A stretch of 64,000 nucleotides of DNA from Williamsia phyllosphaerae (GCF_014635305.1 NZ_BMCS01000001.1:2294001-2358000); one strand, 5' to 3'. Shown: positions 31,764 to 40,941, counted from the stretch's first letter. The notes: generated by a model from the sequence alone, not told the origin. Numbers and translations: made by a program.

Positions 31764-32939
31764 ATGTCGACACTTCCACCGCTGGTCGAGCCCGCCGCTG
31801 ACCTCAGCCGCGAGGAGGTCGCCCGCTACAGCAGGCACCTGATCATCCCGGACGTCGGCATGGACGGTCAGAAGCGGTTGAAGAACGCCCGCGTGCTGGT
31901 CATCGGTGCGGGGGGACTGGGATCGCCGACCCTGCTCTACCTGGCCGCCGCGGGCGTCGGGACGATCGGCATCGTCGAGTTCGACGAGGTCGAGGAGTCG
32001 AACCTGCAACGCCAGGTCATCCACGGGCAGTCCGACATCGGCCGGTCGAAGGCGGCGAGCGCCCGCGACTCGATCCGCGGGATCAACCCGTTCGTCGACG
32101 TCGAGCTGCACGAGTTCCGTCTCGAACCCGACAACGCGATCGAGTTGTTCGGCCGCTACGACCTCATCCTCGACGGCACCGACAACTTCGCCACCCGCTA
32201 CCTCGTCAACGACGCCGCGGTGCTGGCCCACAAGCCCTACGTGTGGGGCTCGATCTACCGCTTCGAAGGACAGGCGTCGGTGTTCTGGGAGGACGCGCCG
32301 GACGGGCGTGGGCTGAACTACCGCGACCTGTACCCGCAGGCGCCGCCGCCGGGGATGGTGCCGTCGTGCGCCGAGGGGGGTGTGCTCGGCATCCTGTGCG
32401 CCTCGATCGGGTCGATCATGGGCACCGAGGCGATCAAGCTCATCACCGGGATCGGCGAGACCCTGCTCGGTCGGTTGATGATCTACGACGCCCTCGAGAT
32501 GGAGTACCGGACCATCCGCGTCCGGAAGGACCCCGAGGCCGCACCGATCACCGGGCTCATCGATTACGAGGCGTTCTGCGGCGTGGTCTCGGCGGAGGGG
32601 TCCGACGCCGCGTCGAGCTCCACGGTCACCGCCGCCGAGCTCAAGGCGAGGATCGACGCGGGGGAGAGCATCGCGCTCATCGACGTCCGCGAACCGGTGG
32701 AGTGGGACATCGTCCACATAGACGGCGCGACGCTGATCCCCAAGGGGGAGTTCGAGTCCGGCGCCGCGCTGTCCGAGCTTCCCCAGGACCGTCCGGTCGT
32801 CCTCTACTGCAAGACCGGTATCCGCTCGGCCGAGGCGCTCGCCGTGGTGCGACGGGCCGGATTCGCCGACGCGCAGCACCTGCAGGGCGGCGTCCTGGCG
32901 TGGGCCGCGCAGATCGACCCGTCGCTCCCGGTCTACTGA
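31764..32939 (+). CDS. moeZ: Adenylyltransferase/sulfurtransferase MoeZ
   Basis: 391 residues with two domains. The N-terminal ThiF/E1-like domain has 'VLVIGAGGLGSPTLLYLAAA', 'DGTDNFATRYLVND' and a 'VPSCAEGGVLGILCA' loop. The C-terminal rhodanese domain has the persulfide-forming Cys349 in 'VLYCKTGIRSAEAL'. MoeZ adenylates and then thiocarboxylates small sulfur-carrier proteins (MoaD2, CysO, ThiS types) for molybdopterin, cysteine and thiamine synthesis. None of those carriers is in the window. It begins 4 nt after the DUF3152 stop. Confidence 0.96.
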   Translation: MSTLPPLVEPAADLSREEVARYSRHLIIPDVGMDGQKRLKNARVLVIGAGGLGSPTLLYLAAAGVGTIGIVEFDEVEESNLQRQVIHGQSDIGRSKAASARDSIRGINPFVDVELHEFRLEPDNAIELFGRYDLILDGTDNFATRYLVNDAAVLAHKPYVWGSIYRFEGQASVFWEDAPDGRGLNYRDLYPQAPPPGMVPSCAEGGVLGILCASIGSIMGTEAIKLITGIGETLLGRLMIYDALEMEYRTIRVRKDPEAAPITGLIDYEAFCGVVSAEGSDAASSSTVTAAELKARIDAGESIALIDVREPVEWDIVHIDGATLIPKGEFESGAALSELPQDRPVVLYCKTGIRSAEALAVVRRAGFADAQHLQGGVLAWAAQIDPSLPVY

Positions 32940-32975
32940 CCCCGCTCGTGCGCACCCGGGCACTACGGTGACCAC

Positions 32976-34439
32976 GTGAGCACGCCCGGATCCGAGACAC
33001 CGCCCGTCACCGACGCGGTCGTGCTGGCGTCGGCGCGCGGTCGCTGGGTGGTCGCCTGCGCGGTACTCGGTTCGGGCATGGTGATGCTCGACGGAACCGT
33101 CGTCAACGTCGCGTTGCCGAAGATCGGGGAGGAGTTCGACGTCGGTCTCGCGCCGCTGCAGTGGACGGTCACCTCGTACATGCTGACGCTGTCCGCGCTG
33201 ATCCTGCTCGGTGGATCGCTGGGCGACCGACTCGGCCGACGTCGCGTGTTCGTGATCGGGGTGGTGTGGTTCGCCGCAGCGTCGCTGCTGTGCGGGTTGG
33301 CTCCGAATGTCGTTGTCCTGGTGGGTGCTCGTGCGTTGCAGGGGATCGGTGGAGCGCTGCTGACTCCCGGGTCGCTGTCGATGATCCAGTCGTCGCTGCG
33401 CCATTCCGATCGTGCCCGCGCCATCGGCGTGTGGTCGGGACTCGGCGGTGTCGCGGCCGCGGTCGGTCCGTTCCTCGGTGGCTGGCTCGCCGACGGCCCC
33501 GGGTGGCGCTGGGCCTTTCTCGTCAACGTCCCCGTCGCGGTGGTCTGCGTGTTCGTCGCGATCCGCCACGTGCCCGAGACCCGCGATCCGGACGCGCACG
33601 GACCCTTCGACTTCGGGGGCTCGGCCGTCGGAGCGATCGCGCTGGCGTGCGCCACGTTCGCGCTCATCCGGGCCGCGGCCGGAGGTTCTGCGCTCGAGAT
33701 CGGTGTGGTGGCACTGGCGGCGGTGGTGTTCGGGGTGGCGTTCGTGACCGTCGAGCGGCGCATCGACAACCCGATGATCCCCACCGACATCTTCGCCTCG
33801 CGTCCGTTCACCGTCATCAACGTGATGACGTTCGCGGTGTACGCCGCGTTCGGTGGGTACTTCTTCATCGCGGCCCTACAGCTGCAGGTGGTGTCGGGGT
33901 ACTCGGCGTTCTGGGCCGGTGCGGCCCTCACCCCGGCGACGATCCTGATGCTGTTGTTCTCCGCGCGGTCGGGCGCGTTCGCCGCCCGGATCGGGCCCCG
34001 TGCCCCGCTGACCGTCGGCGCCCTGTTCTGCGCAGCCGGTCTGCTGCTCATGCTGCGGATCGGCCCGCACGCGTACTACCCGACCGACGTGCTGCCGGGC
34101 GCACTGGTGCTCGGTACCGGCATGGTGCTGCTGGTGGCGCCGTTGACCGCGACCGTGCTCGCCGCCGCCAGCGACGAGCACTCCGGGGTGGCCAGCGGCG
34201 TCAACAACGCGGTGGCGAGAGCTGCGGGCCTGCTCTCGGTCGCGGCCATCCCGCTGATCACGGGCACGTCGGCGAACGCCGGCCTCGGTGCGGCGTTCGA
34301 CGACACCTTCACCCGGGCGATCCCCGTCTTCGCGGCGCTGCTGATCGCCGCCGCCGCCCTGTCGTGGGTGGGTCTGCGGCCGACTCCGCCGCGCCGGGCA
34401 CGAATTCATCGACCGGAACACCCGTCTCCATCGAAATGA
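32976..34439 (+). CDS. MFS drug exporter, DHA2 (EmrB/QacA) family
   Basis: 487 residues with about 14 membrane helices. Family motifs are clear: 'LDGTVVNVALPKIGEEF' (motif D1), 'LGGSLGDRLGRRRVFVIG' (motif A), 'GARALQGIGGALLTPGSLSM' (motif B) and 'GVWSGLGGVAAAVGPFLGGWL' (motif C, the antiporter signature). It is thus a proton-driven exporter of unknown drugs or metabolites in the cytoplasmic membrane. The GTG start is at 32976, 36 nt after moeZ. No regulator is directly adjacent. Confidence 0.92.
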   Translation: MSTPGSETPPVTDAVVLASARGRWVVACAVLGSGMVMLDGTVVNVALPKIGEEFDVGLAPLQWTVTSYMLTLSALILLGGSLGDRLGRRRVFVIGVVWFAAASLLCGLAPNVVVLVGARALQGIGGALLTPGSLSMIQSSLRHSDRARAIGVWSGLGGVAAAVGPFLGGWLADGPGWRWAFLVNVPVAVVCVFVAIRHVPETRDPDAHGPFDFGGSAVGAIALACATFALIRAAAGGSALEIGVVALAAVVFGVAFVTVERRIDNPMIPTDIFASRPFTVINVMTFAVYAAFGGYFFIAALQLQVVSGYSAFWAGAALTPATILMLLFSARSGAFAARIGPRAPLTVGALFCAAGLLLMLRIGPHAYYPTDVLPGALVLGTGMVLLVAPLTATVLAAASDEHSGVASGVNNAVARAAGLLSVAAIPLITGTSANAGLGAAFDDTFTRAIPVFAALLIAAAALSWVGLRPTPPRRARIHRPEHPSPSK

Positions 34440-34499
34440 ACACGACCGCACCGCCCACCCTCCCCGCCCCGAGGGTGTCGGGTCGGTAATCTCAGGAAC

Positions 34500-35354
34500 G
34501 TGAATGCCCCGGATCCGCCCGACCACGTCATCGCGACGTTCGGTCTCACCGGGTCGACGCCGATCGCGTTGACCCGCGAGTGGGAAGGCGGATGGCGCAT
34601 CGGCGAGGTGGTGCTGTCCCTCGTCCCCGATCACGCACGTGCGGCCTGGTCGGCCAAGATCCGCGAAGACCTCTACGTCGACGGTGTCCGGGTGGCCCGG
34701 CCGCTACGCGGGACCGACGGACGCTACGTCGTGTCGGGATGGCGTGCCGACACCTACGTCGCCGGTTCGCCCGAGCCGCGCCACGACGAGGTCGTCTCCC
34801 TGGCCAACCGGCTGCACCAGGTCACCGCCGACCTCGAACGTCCCCGGTTCCTCCTGCAACCCCCGGCGCCGCCGTACACCGACGTCGACGTGTTCAACGC
34901 CGCCGACCGTGCGGCCTGGGAGGACACCCCGATGCGGTCGGCCCGAGCCGCCGGCTTCGGTGATCCGACCTCCCCGGACGGGGTCAAGAGCATCGAGATG
35001 CTCAAAACCCTTGCCACCCTGCGCAAGCCGGTGTCCTCGCCGTCGCAGCTCGTGCACGGCGACCTCTTCGGCACGGTGCTGTTCGCCGGTGCGGCCGCAC
35101 CCGGCATCACCGACCTGGTGCCGTACTGGCGGCCCGCGTCGTGGGCCGCGGCGGTCGTCGTCGTCGACGCGTTGGCGTGGGGCGGGGCCGACGAAGAACT
35201 CGTGGAGCGGTGGGCCGATCAGCCCGAGTGGCCGCAGATGATGTTGCGCGCGGTCATGTTCCGGCTCGCCGTGCACGCGCTGCACCCGCGGTCGTCCTCC
35301 GGTGCGCTGACCGGTCTGTCCCACGTGGTCGACGTCGTCCGGCTGATGCTCTAG
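34500..35354 (+). CDS. TIGR02569 family protein, phosphotransferase-like
   Basis: 284 residues. The opening 'VIATFGLTGSTPIALTREWE' and the later 'LVHGDLFGTVLFAG' and 'GITDLVPYWRPASWAAAVVV' match TIGR02569, an actinobacterial family related to aminoglycoside phosphotransferase/kinase folds. The HGD motif of the kinase catalytic loop is kept (His-Gly-Asp), but a Lys-containing nucleotide loop is not obvious, so activity is uncertain. In M. tuberculosis the homologue (Rv3205c) is next to the helicase/nuclease genes adnAB; here a 10-kb block separates them. GTG start at 34500. Confidence 0.8.
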   Translation: MNAPDPPDHVIATFGLTGSTPIALTREWEGGWRIGEVVLSLVPDHARAAWSAKIREDLYVDGVRVARPLRGTDGRYVVSGWRADTYVAGSPEPRHDEVVSLANRLHQVTADLERPRFLLQPPAPPYTDVDVFNAADRAAWEDTPMRSARAAGFGDPTSPDGVKSIEMLKTLATLRKPVSSPSQLVHGDLFGTVLFAGAAAPGITDLVPYWRPASWAAAVVVVDALAWGGADEELVERWADQPEWPQMMLRAVMFRLAVHALHPRSSSGALTGLSHVVDVVRLML

Positions 35355-35413
35355 CGCACGACCCCTCGTACGCCCGTTCCTGCTCGCCGCCTCACCCCGC
35401 ACCCGAACTCCCG

Positions 35414-35588
35414 CGTTGGGCCCTCGTTTCCCCGTGTTGGGCCATTGTTGCGCCCCTGTGGGCCGCAGCGCGATCGTGAGAACCGTTGCAGCCCATCAGA
35501 TGTGCACGTCGGCCCAACGCTGAGGAACGTCGGCCCAACGCGTGGGAACGTCGGCCCAACACGGAGGAAAGTCGACCCAGCACGGGGT
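35414..35588. repeat. Mirror repeat array B (21-bp period) in a convergent gap
   Basis: Three forward units have GGGCC at 35418, 35439 and 35460; four inverted units have their GGCCC/GACCC at 35511, 35532, 35553 and 35574. Every step is exactly 21 nt. The first unit holds GTTGGGCCCTCGTT (35415-35428), identical to the core of array C. Inverted units have the complement of GTTGGGCCGACGTT. It fills most of the 249-nt gap between two convergent stops. No gene is seen in it. Confidence 0.9.
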
Positions 35589-35603
35589 GGGTGCGACGCT
35601 GTC

Positions 35604-36266
35604 TCATCGCAGCGACACCGTCGTCCCGCCGGAGAACACCGAGTCGTGCAGGTCGATCGACGCCGGCGTGGTGCCCGCGGGGACGTCGTAGACGATCGTC
35701 ACGTCGAGGCTGTTGCCCGGGTTGATCTGCTCGTAGAAGATGGCGCCGTCGTTGAACGAGATGGTCGCCCCGGTGTCGGCGGAGAGCTGTGAGCCCGACG
35801 GCGTCACCAACTTCTGCGCAGAGACATCGAGGCTCTGCGCCTCGTCGCCGGTGTTCCGGACGGTCAGGTCCACGAGTGTGTAGGTGCCCTGGGCGCGCTC
35901 CTGCAGAAACTCCGGTCCGACGGTGGTGCCGCCGTCACGCACCGCGCGGACGGTGAACTCGAACTTGCCGTCACGCACCGGCCGGCCGATGCCCGGGAGC
36001 GCACTGGCCGGTGCCTTCGCCGACGGGTCCGCGGCCGAACCGTTCCCGGCCGCCGCCGAGGCGCCGGCGGCATCGGGGGCGGGGTCGCCGGCGCCGGAGT
36101 TCCCGCCACTGGTGGCGACCGAGATCACCACGATGACGGCGACGAGACCGCCGAGACCGGTCAGGAACTTGTGCCGGGAGAACCAGCTCTTCTTCGGGGC
36201 GGGCGGCGGCGGTGCACCGTAGGGGCTCTGGCCGTAAGGATTCGGGGGCTGGGGGTTCTGGTTCAT
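35604..36266 (-). CDS. DUF4352 membrane-anchored protein
   Basis: 220 residues. The cytoplasmic N-terminus is Pro/Tyr/Gln-rich ('NPYGQSPYGAPPPPAP'), followed by a basic flank and one transmembrane helix ('FLTGLGGLVAVIVVISVAT', about 35-53), an Ala/Ser/Asp linker and an extracellular DUF4352 beta-sandwich ('FEFTVRAVRDGGTTVG', 'GTYTLVDLTVRNTGDEAQSL'). DUF4352 is an immunoglobulin-like fold whose ligand is not known. The ATG at 36266 is chosen. It is divergent from a histidine kinase 160 nt away, so it may be the sensory partner or target of that two-component system (inference). Confidence 0.85.
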   Translation of the reverse strand: MNQNPQPPNPYGQSPYGAPPPPAPKKSWFSRHKFLTGLGGLVAVIVVISVATSGGNSGAGDPAPDAAGASAAAGNGSAADPSAKAPASALPGIGRPVRDGKFEFTVRAVRDGGTTVGPEFLQERAQGTYTLVDLTVRNTGDEAQSLDVSAQKLVTPSGSQLSADTGATISFNDGAIFYEQINPGNSLDVTIVYDVPAGTTPASIDLHDSVFSGGTTVSLR

Positions 36267-36426
36267 CGGATTCCTCTCGCGGTGCGTGAACGACCCGACC
36301 AGCAGACCCCGCCGACCACGACGCGCGCCTCGGCCGAGAGGTCGTGGTGTCTCCTCCTTTCGGTCGGGACACAGCGCCCGATCGACCGATCCCGCGATGT
36401 CCGTCGGTGCCCGTACTGTCCCCACC

Positions 36427-37662
36427 ATGACGGCGGTGAATGCAATGGGTGCGAGGCCGGTCACCGGCCCCCACGCGACCCTGCGCCGCCGCGCCGCGAC
36501 CACCGGCGTGGTGGCGCTGAGCCTGTTCTGCACGATGATGGCGGCGACTCTTGCGGGCACCGCGCACACCCCGGTCTGGAATGTCGCATTCGGTTGCGTG
36601 CTGAATCTCGTGGCCGGCGTCGGACTCGTCTGGCGCCACCGCGCGCCGTGGGTTGTGCTGGCGATGGCCCTCGCCGGTCCGCTGTTCTTCGCCACCGACG
36701 CGACTGCGGCATTGATCGCGTTGTTCGCGGTCGCGTCCCACGTTCGAGACCGCAGACTCGTCGCCGCATCCGTGGCGGTGTACGCCGCGTGCGCGGTGTC
36801 CCTCGTCTACGACTCGTTCCGGCGCCGCGATTACTCGGTCCTCACGATGGGTGTGCAGATCTCCGACGGAGAGTCCGTCCCGGAATGGAATGTCCCGGTC
36901 TGGGTTCCGTTCGTGGTCGCCGCCGTGTTGGTGGGGGCGGTCCTCGCGCTGGCACTGCTGCGTCGGGCGCGGTCGGACCTCGAATCGGTGTCGTCGACAC
37001 TCGACCGCACCACGAAGGAGTCCGTCGTCATCCGCGAGGAGATGATCCTCGCCGCCGAACGTGCGCGGATCGCCCGGGACATGCATGACACCCTTGCCGC
37101 GACGCTCAGCCGTATCTCGTTGATCGCAGGCGGTTTACAGGTGAGCAGCGCCGACGGGCCGGAGCGGGTGGCCAACACGGCGTCACTGATCCAGAGGACG
37201 GCCCACGACGGGCTCGACGAGCTCAAACGGATCATCGGAGTCCTGCGGGGCGAGGGTGATCCCGGCCGTCCCACCGGCAGCCAGAACCTCGACGGGGTGG
37301 CCGATCTCGTCGGATCGGCGCGGAACGCGGGCGTGCGCGCCGCCCTGGTCGTCGACGTGGCGCCTGGCCAGGTGGGCCACCTGTGCAGCCACGTCACCTA
37401 CCGCGTCGTGCGGGAGTCGTTGACCAACGCCCAGCGCCACGCCCACGGCGCGCCGGTGTCGGTGGTGGTCCGCGGGGACCCGGCGACCGGGGTCCGGGTG
37501 GAGGTGCGCAACCCGATGGTGCCCACCATGGTGCGCGTCGGTGGCACCGGAACCGGACTGCGAGGTGTCGCCGAGGAGATCCGCCAGATCGGTGGGACGT
37601 TCGACGCCCGCGAATGGGCGGGGGAGTTCGTGGTGACCGGCTGGTTGCCCTGGCACAGCTGA
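36427..37662 (+). CDS. NarL-type sensor histidine kinase
   Basis: 411 residues. Four or five membrane helices occupy the first 190 residues, then a short coiled region leads to a HisKA_3 domain, 'AERARIARDMHDTLAATLSR', with phospho-acceptor His220, and a compact HATPase_c ('TYRVVRESLTNAQRHAHGAP', 'GTGLRGVAEEIRQIGG'). This layout is that of LiaS/DesK-like kinases with an intramembrane sensor. The ATG at 36427 is preferred; an ATG at 36397 is also in frame. It is followed after 38 nt by its response regulator. The stimulus is unknown, and the adjacent nitrite operon does not prove a nitrate link. Confidence 0.9.
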   Translation: MTAVNAMGARPVTGPHATLRRRAATTGVVALSLFCTMMAATLAGTAHTPVWNVAFGCVLNLVAGVGLVWRHRAPWVVLAMALAGPLFFATDATAALIALFAVASHVRDRRLVAASVAVYAACAVSLVYDSFRRRDYSVLTMGVQISDGESVPEWNVPVWVPFVVAAVLVGAVLALALLRRARSDLESVSSTLDRTTKESVVIREEMILAAERARIARDMHDTLAATLSRISLIAGGLQVSSADGPERVANTASLIQRTAHDGLDELKRIIGVLRGEGDPGRPTGSQNLDGVADLVGSARNAGVRAALVVDVAPGQVGHLCSHVTYRVVRESLTNAQRHAHGAPVSVVVRGDPATGVRVEVRNPMVPTMVRVGGTGTGLRGVAEEIRQIGGTFDAREWAGEFVVTGWLPWHS

Positions 37663-37700
37663 CCGCCGATGTCGGACAGGGCGTTTACCATTCGCACACC

Positions 37701-38348
37701 ATGACCTTTGCAGCGGAGATCGCCGTCCTCGTCGTCGACGACGACCCCATGGTCCGTCGCGGTGTCACCGACATCTTCGGGGCCACCGCCGACATCCGTG
37801 TCGTCGCCGGGGTCGACGACGGCGACCAGGTCCTCGACGCGGTGGCCACGTACCGACCCGATGTCGTCCTGATGGACCTGAAGATGAAGCGGCTCGGCGG
37901 TCTCGAGGCCACCGAGGCGTTGATGGCGCTTCCGCAGCCACCCAAGGTGATCGCCATGACGTCGATGGACCTCGACGACGTGGTCACCGCGTCGATCGCG
38001 GCGGGCGCCCACAGCTTCCTGCGCAAGGACGAGGCGCCGGAGACGTTCCACCAGGCGGTCCGGGTCGTGGCGGCGGGCAACACCCTGTTCAGCCTGGAGT
38101 CGCTCCGGGAGATCGTGGGGCGCGAGCGTCGAACCGTACCCGCGCCGGCGCTGCGATCACTCACCGCGCGGGAGCGCGAGGTGCTGGTCGAGTTGGCCTC
38201 GGGTGCCACCAACGGGGAGATCGCCGGGCGGCTCTACCTCGGCCAGACAACCGTCAAGTCACACGTCTCGTCCATCTCCACGAAGCTCGGCACACGCAAC
38301 CGGGTGCAGATCGCGATCGAGGCGTTCCGCGCCGGCGTCGTCGTCTGA
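37701..38348 (+). CDS. NarL/LuxR-family response regulator
   Basis: 215 residues. Receiver domain with the acidic pocket 'VVDDDP', phospho-acceptor Asp59 in 'VVLMDLKMKRLGGLEA', Ser/Thr in 'AMTSMD' and Lys in 'FLRKDEAP'. The C-terminal LuxR-type helix-turn-helix is 'LTAREREVLVELASGATNGE' then 'GQTTVKSHVSSISTKL'. It pairs with the kinase directly upstream. Its stop is 10 nt from the convergent glycine-rich gene. Likely target: the divergent DUF4352/kinase promoter or its own operon (inference). Confidence 0.92.
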   Translation: MTFAAEIAVLVVDDDPMVRRGVTDIFGATADIRVVAGVDDGDQVLDAVATYRPDVVLMDLKMKRLGGLEATEALMALPQPPKVIAMTSMDLDDVVTASIAAGAHSFLRKDEAPETFHQAVRVVAAGNTLFSLESLREIVGRERRTVPAPALRSLTAREREVLVELASGATNGEIAGRLYLGQTTVKSHVSSISTKLGTRNRVQIAIEAFRAGVVV

Positions 38349-38357
38349 CGGCTCGCG

Positions 38358-39185
38358 TCAGCTACCGAAGCAGAACGGGAAGCACGGTCCGGGGTAGCTG
38401 ATGGTGACCTGGGAGCCCGACGGCGTGAACACCGGTGACGGGACGCCGGGGAAGCTCGATCCACCGCCGCCACCACCGTTGCCGAATCCTGCGGAACCGC
38501 CGAAGAATCCGCCGCCTCCGCCGCCACCCGCGCCGACAGCCTTGCCGCCGAAGCCGAACCCACCCACACCGGACCGGCCCGCGGGGGTCGCGGGATTGGA
38601 CAGCCCGCCGGGGCCACCGCCGGCCGCGCCGTTGTTGCTGTTGCTCTCACCCGGGCGTCCGCCGTCGCCGCCGCGGCTCGCAGCGGTCGTACCGCCGGCA
38701 CCACCGGCCACGATCAGCCGCGACTTGAGGGACGCGAACGACGACGCCGGGCCGCCGACCGTGCGGACGTCGCTCGCGCCACCGCCACCGGCGGGACGAC
38801 CCGCGCCGCCGCCGTTGTAGCCACCGAGGGCCAGCTGACCGAACTGCTTGGCCGTCTGGCCACCGCCGCCGACGTAGACGAACAGACGCTGGCCGCCGCG
38901 AGCGGGGATGTAGGTGGTGATCTTCGACGCGACCGTGGGGCGGCCCTGGATCGCGCCGCCGCCACGGGCGCCGGTCGCGGTGACCAGTACCCGGTTCAGG
39001 CCGCGCGGGACCACGAAGGTCTGCGAGGTACCGGTGTAGGTGAAGGTGCACCGGATGGTGGCCTGGAACGGCGCCTGCGTGCACCCTGCGGGCAGCGCGG
39101 CGGCCGCGGGGCCGACCCCGAGGATCGTTCCGGCGAGGGCGATGACGCCGGCACCTGCGACAGCGACGACACGATTTCTGATCAT
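38358..39185 (-). CDS. Secreted glycine-rich protein
   Basis: 275 residues. Signal peptide 'MIRNRVVAVAGAGVIALAGT' continuing to 'GPAAAALPAG', with cleavage expected after the Ala run (about residue 29). The mature part begins with a Cys pair ('CTQAPFQATIRCTF') and a strand block, then a very Gly-rich domain ('GGGGGGGFFGGSAGFGNGGG') like the glycine-rich domain family (PF12810) also present in animal ALK-type receptors. It ends with 'CFPFCFGS'. A surface or matrix role is plausible but unproven. The ATG at 39185 follows a G-rich ribosome-binding site. Confidence 0.85.
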   Translation of the reverse strand: MIRNRVVAVAGAGVIALAGTILGVGPAAAALPAGCTQAPFQATIRCTFTYTGTSQTFVVPRGLNRVLVTATGARGGGAIQGRPTVASKITTYIPARGGQRLFVYVGGGGQTAKQFGQLALGGYNGGGAGRPAGGGGASDVRTVGGPASSFASLKSRLIVAGGAGGTTAASRGGDGGRPGESNSNNGAAGGGPGGLSNPATPAGRSGVGGFGFGGKAVGAGGGGGGGFFGGSAGFGNGGGGGGSSFPGVPSPVFTPSGSQVTISYPGPCFPFCFGS

Positions 39186-39489
39186 GAACCCCAACCCTGG
39201 TGTGTTTCGGTGGTGAGCTAGCTCACCGTACGTCAAGGAACGATAACGGATCGGTGATTCCGGTCCGCAGGTCACTCGCCGAAACGCGCTACGCGCGACG
39301 CGAGCGCGCTCGAGGTCGGACGGCTCACGCGGGTCGGTGCACCGGGGTGAGCAACTCGTGACCACGCGGACACGCGCTGACAAGTCGACGCAACACCGGC
39401 TTCCTACGGTTGCGCCATCAACCGACGCCACGTCGGTCCGGCGCGGTGCTCCACCGCGTCACGCAGCAGCTCGGACGAAAGGCCACGGC
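39186..39489. other. Divergent intergenic region upstream of narK
   Basis: 304 nt without a gene. It contains the start regions of the glycine-rich gene (left) and narK (right). One GlnR-type box is annotated at 39358-39373; a poorer one (5-nt spacer) lies at 39271-39285. No convincing -10/-35 pair was identified. Confidence 0.5.
39358..39373 (+). promoter_or_regulatory. GlnR-type box upstream of narK
   Basis: GTGAC, six bases, GACAC fits the actinobacterial GlnR consensus GTnAC-N6-GaAAC at nine of ten defined positions, with the AC-N9-AC spacing. It lies 117 nt before the narK start. GlnR control of nitrate assimilation is known in mycobacteria and Streptomyces. Confidence 0.45.
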
Positions 39490-40917
39490 GTGACCACACC
39501 AGCCAGCACCCGCAAGCACTACATCACCGACTGGGATCCCGAGGACCGTGAGGCCTGGGACAACGGAAACGACAAGATCGCCAAGCGCAACCTCATCTGG
39601 TCGGTGATCTGCGAACACGTCGGGTTCTCGGTGTGGTCGCTGTTCTCCGTCCTGGCGCTGTTCATGGGCCCCGAATATGGCATCACGCCCGCGCAGAAGT
39701 TCACCATCGCGGCCACCGCGACCTTCGTCGGTGCCCTCCTGCGTATTCCGTACACGCAGGCGACGGCGAAGTTCGGTGGTCGTAACTGGGCGATCTTCAG
39801 CGCCATCGTGTTGTTGATCCCCACCGGCCTGACGATGATGCTGATGCTCAACCCGGGTGACTTCGGGTTCGGGTGGTTCCTGTTCGTCGCAGCTCTGACC
39901 GGCTTCGGTGGCGGCAATTTCGCGTCGTCGATGACCAACATCAATGCCTTCTATCCTCAACGCCTCAAGGGCTGGGCCCTGGGCCTCAATGCGGGTGGCG
40001 GCAACATCGGCGTGCCGGTGGTGCAGCTGGTGGGTCTCGCGGTGATCTCGGTGTCGACCGGGCGCCCCGAGATCGTCTGCGCCATCTATCTGGTCGCGCT
40101 GGCGCTGGCCGGAGTGGGCGCCGCGTTCTACATGGACAACCTCGACCACCAGACGTCCAGCGCCAAGGCGATGGTCGATTGCCTCAAGCATCGCGACACC
40201 TGGCTGATCTCGCTGCTCTACATCGGCACATTCGGGTCGTTCATCGGTTTCGGTTTCGCATTCGCCCAGGTGCTCAACATCAGCTTCACCGCGTCGGGCG
40301 CCTCGAAGCCTGCCCTCGCCGCGGCCCAGATCGCCTGGCTCGGTCCGCTGCTCGGTTCGGTCAGTCGTCCCTACGGCGGCAAGCTCGCCGACAAGATCGG
40401 CGGCGGCCGAGTCACCATGTACTGCTTCGCCGCGATGGTGGCGTCCTCGGCGATCCTCGTCGTCGCCGGCACGATGTCCGACGCCAACGGCAAGAAGATC
40501 GGCACCGGCGAACTGGTCGCGTTCATCGCCGGCTTCATCCTGCTGTTCCTCATCTCCGGCGTCGCCAACGGCTCGGTGTACAAGATCATCCCCGCTGTGT
40601 TCGAGGCCAAGGCGAAGGCAAACGCCGGACTCAACGCCAAGGGCAAGGCCATCTGGTCGCGGTCGATGTCGGGTGCGTTGATCGGTATCGCGGGTGCCTT
40701 CGGTGGACTCGGCGGCGTCGGCATCAACCTGGTGTTGCGACAGAGCTACCTGTCGAACAAGTCCGCGACGGCCGCGTTCTGGGTGTTCCTGCTCTTCTAC
40801 GTTGTCGCCGGTGTTGTCACCTGGTGGTTCTACGCCCGCGGCGAGAAGACGGACAACGCGGTCGCAGCACAGAGGGAAACCGACCCGGTCGGGTCGACTG
40901 ACTCCGCGCTGGCCTGA
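39490..40917 (+). CDS. narK: Nitrate/nitrite transporter NarK
   Basis: 475 residues, MFS of the nitrate/nitrite porter family, about 12 membrane helices. 'AALTGFGGGNFASSMTNINA' is the first nitrate signature; 'FAQVLNISFTASG' and 'GVANGSVYKIIPAVFEAKAK' correspond to later conserved stretches. The N-terminal 'HYITDWDPEDREAWD' is typical of the actinobacterial branch. It would import nitrate and/or export nitrite. GTG start at 39490, with AAAGG 8 nt upstream; a longer frame exists but runs over the probable promoter. First gene of the nitrite operon; nirB begins 24 nt later. No assimilatory nitrate reductase gene is in the window. Confidence 0.93.
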   Translation: MTTPASTRKHYITDWDPEDREAWDNGNDKIAKRNLIWSVICEHVGFSVWSLFSVLALFMGPEYGITPAQKFTIAATATFVGALLRIPYTQATAKFGGRNWAIFSAIVLLIPTGLTMMLMLNPGDFGFGWFLFVAALTGFGGGNFASSMTNINAFYPQRLKGWALGLNAGGGNIGVPVVQLVGLAVISVSTGRPEIVCAIYLVALALAGVGAAFYMDNLDHQTSSAKAMVDCLKHRDTWLISLLYIGTFGSFIGFGFAFAQVLNISFTASGASKPALAAAQIAWLGPLLGSVSRPYGGKLADKIGGGRVTMYCFAAMVASSAILVVAGTMSDANGKKIGTGELVAFIAGFILLFLISGVANGSVYKIIPAVFEAKAKANAGLNAKGKAIWSRSMSGALIGIAGAFGGLGGVGINLVLRQSYLSNKSATAAFWVFLLFYVVAGVVTWWFYARGEKTDNAVAAQRETDPVGSTDSALA

Positions 40918-40941
40918 GCGACCCGTCAACCAAAGGGACAG

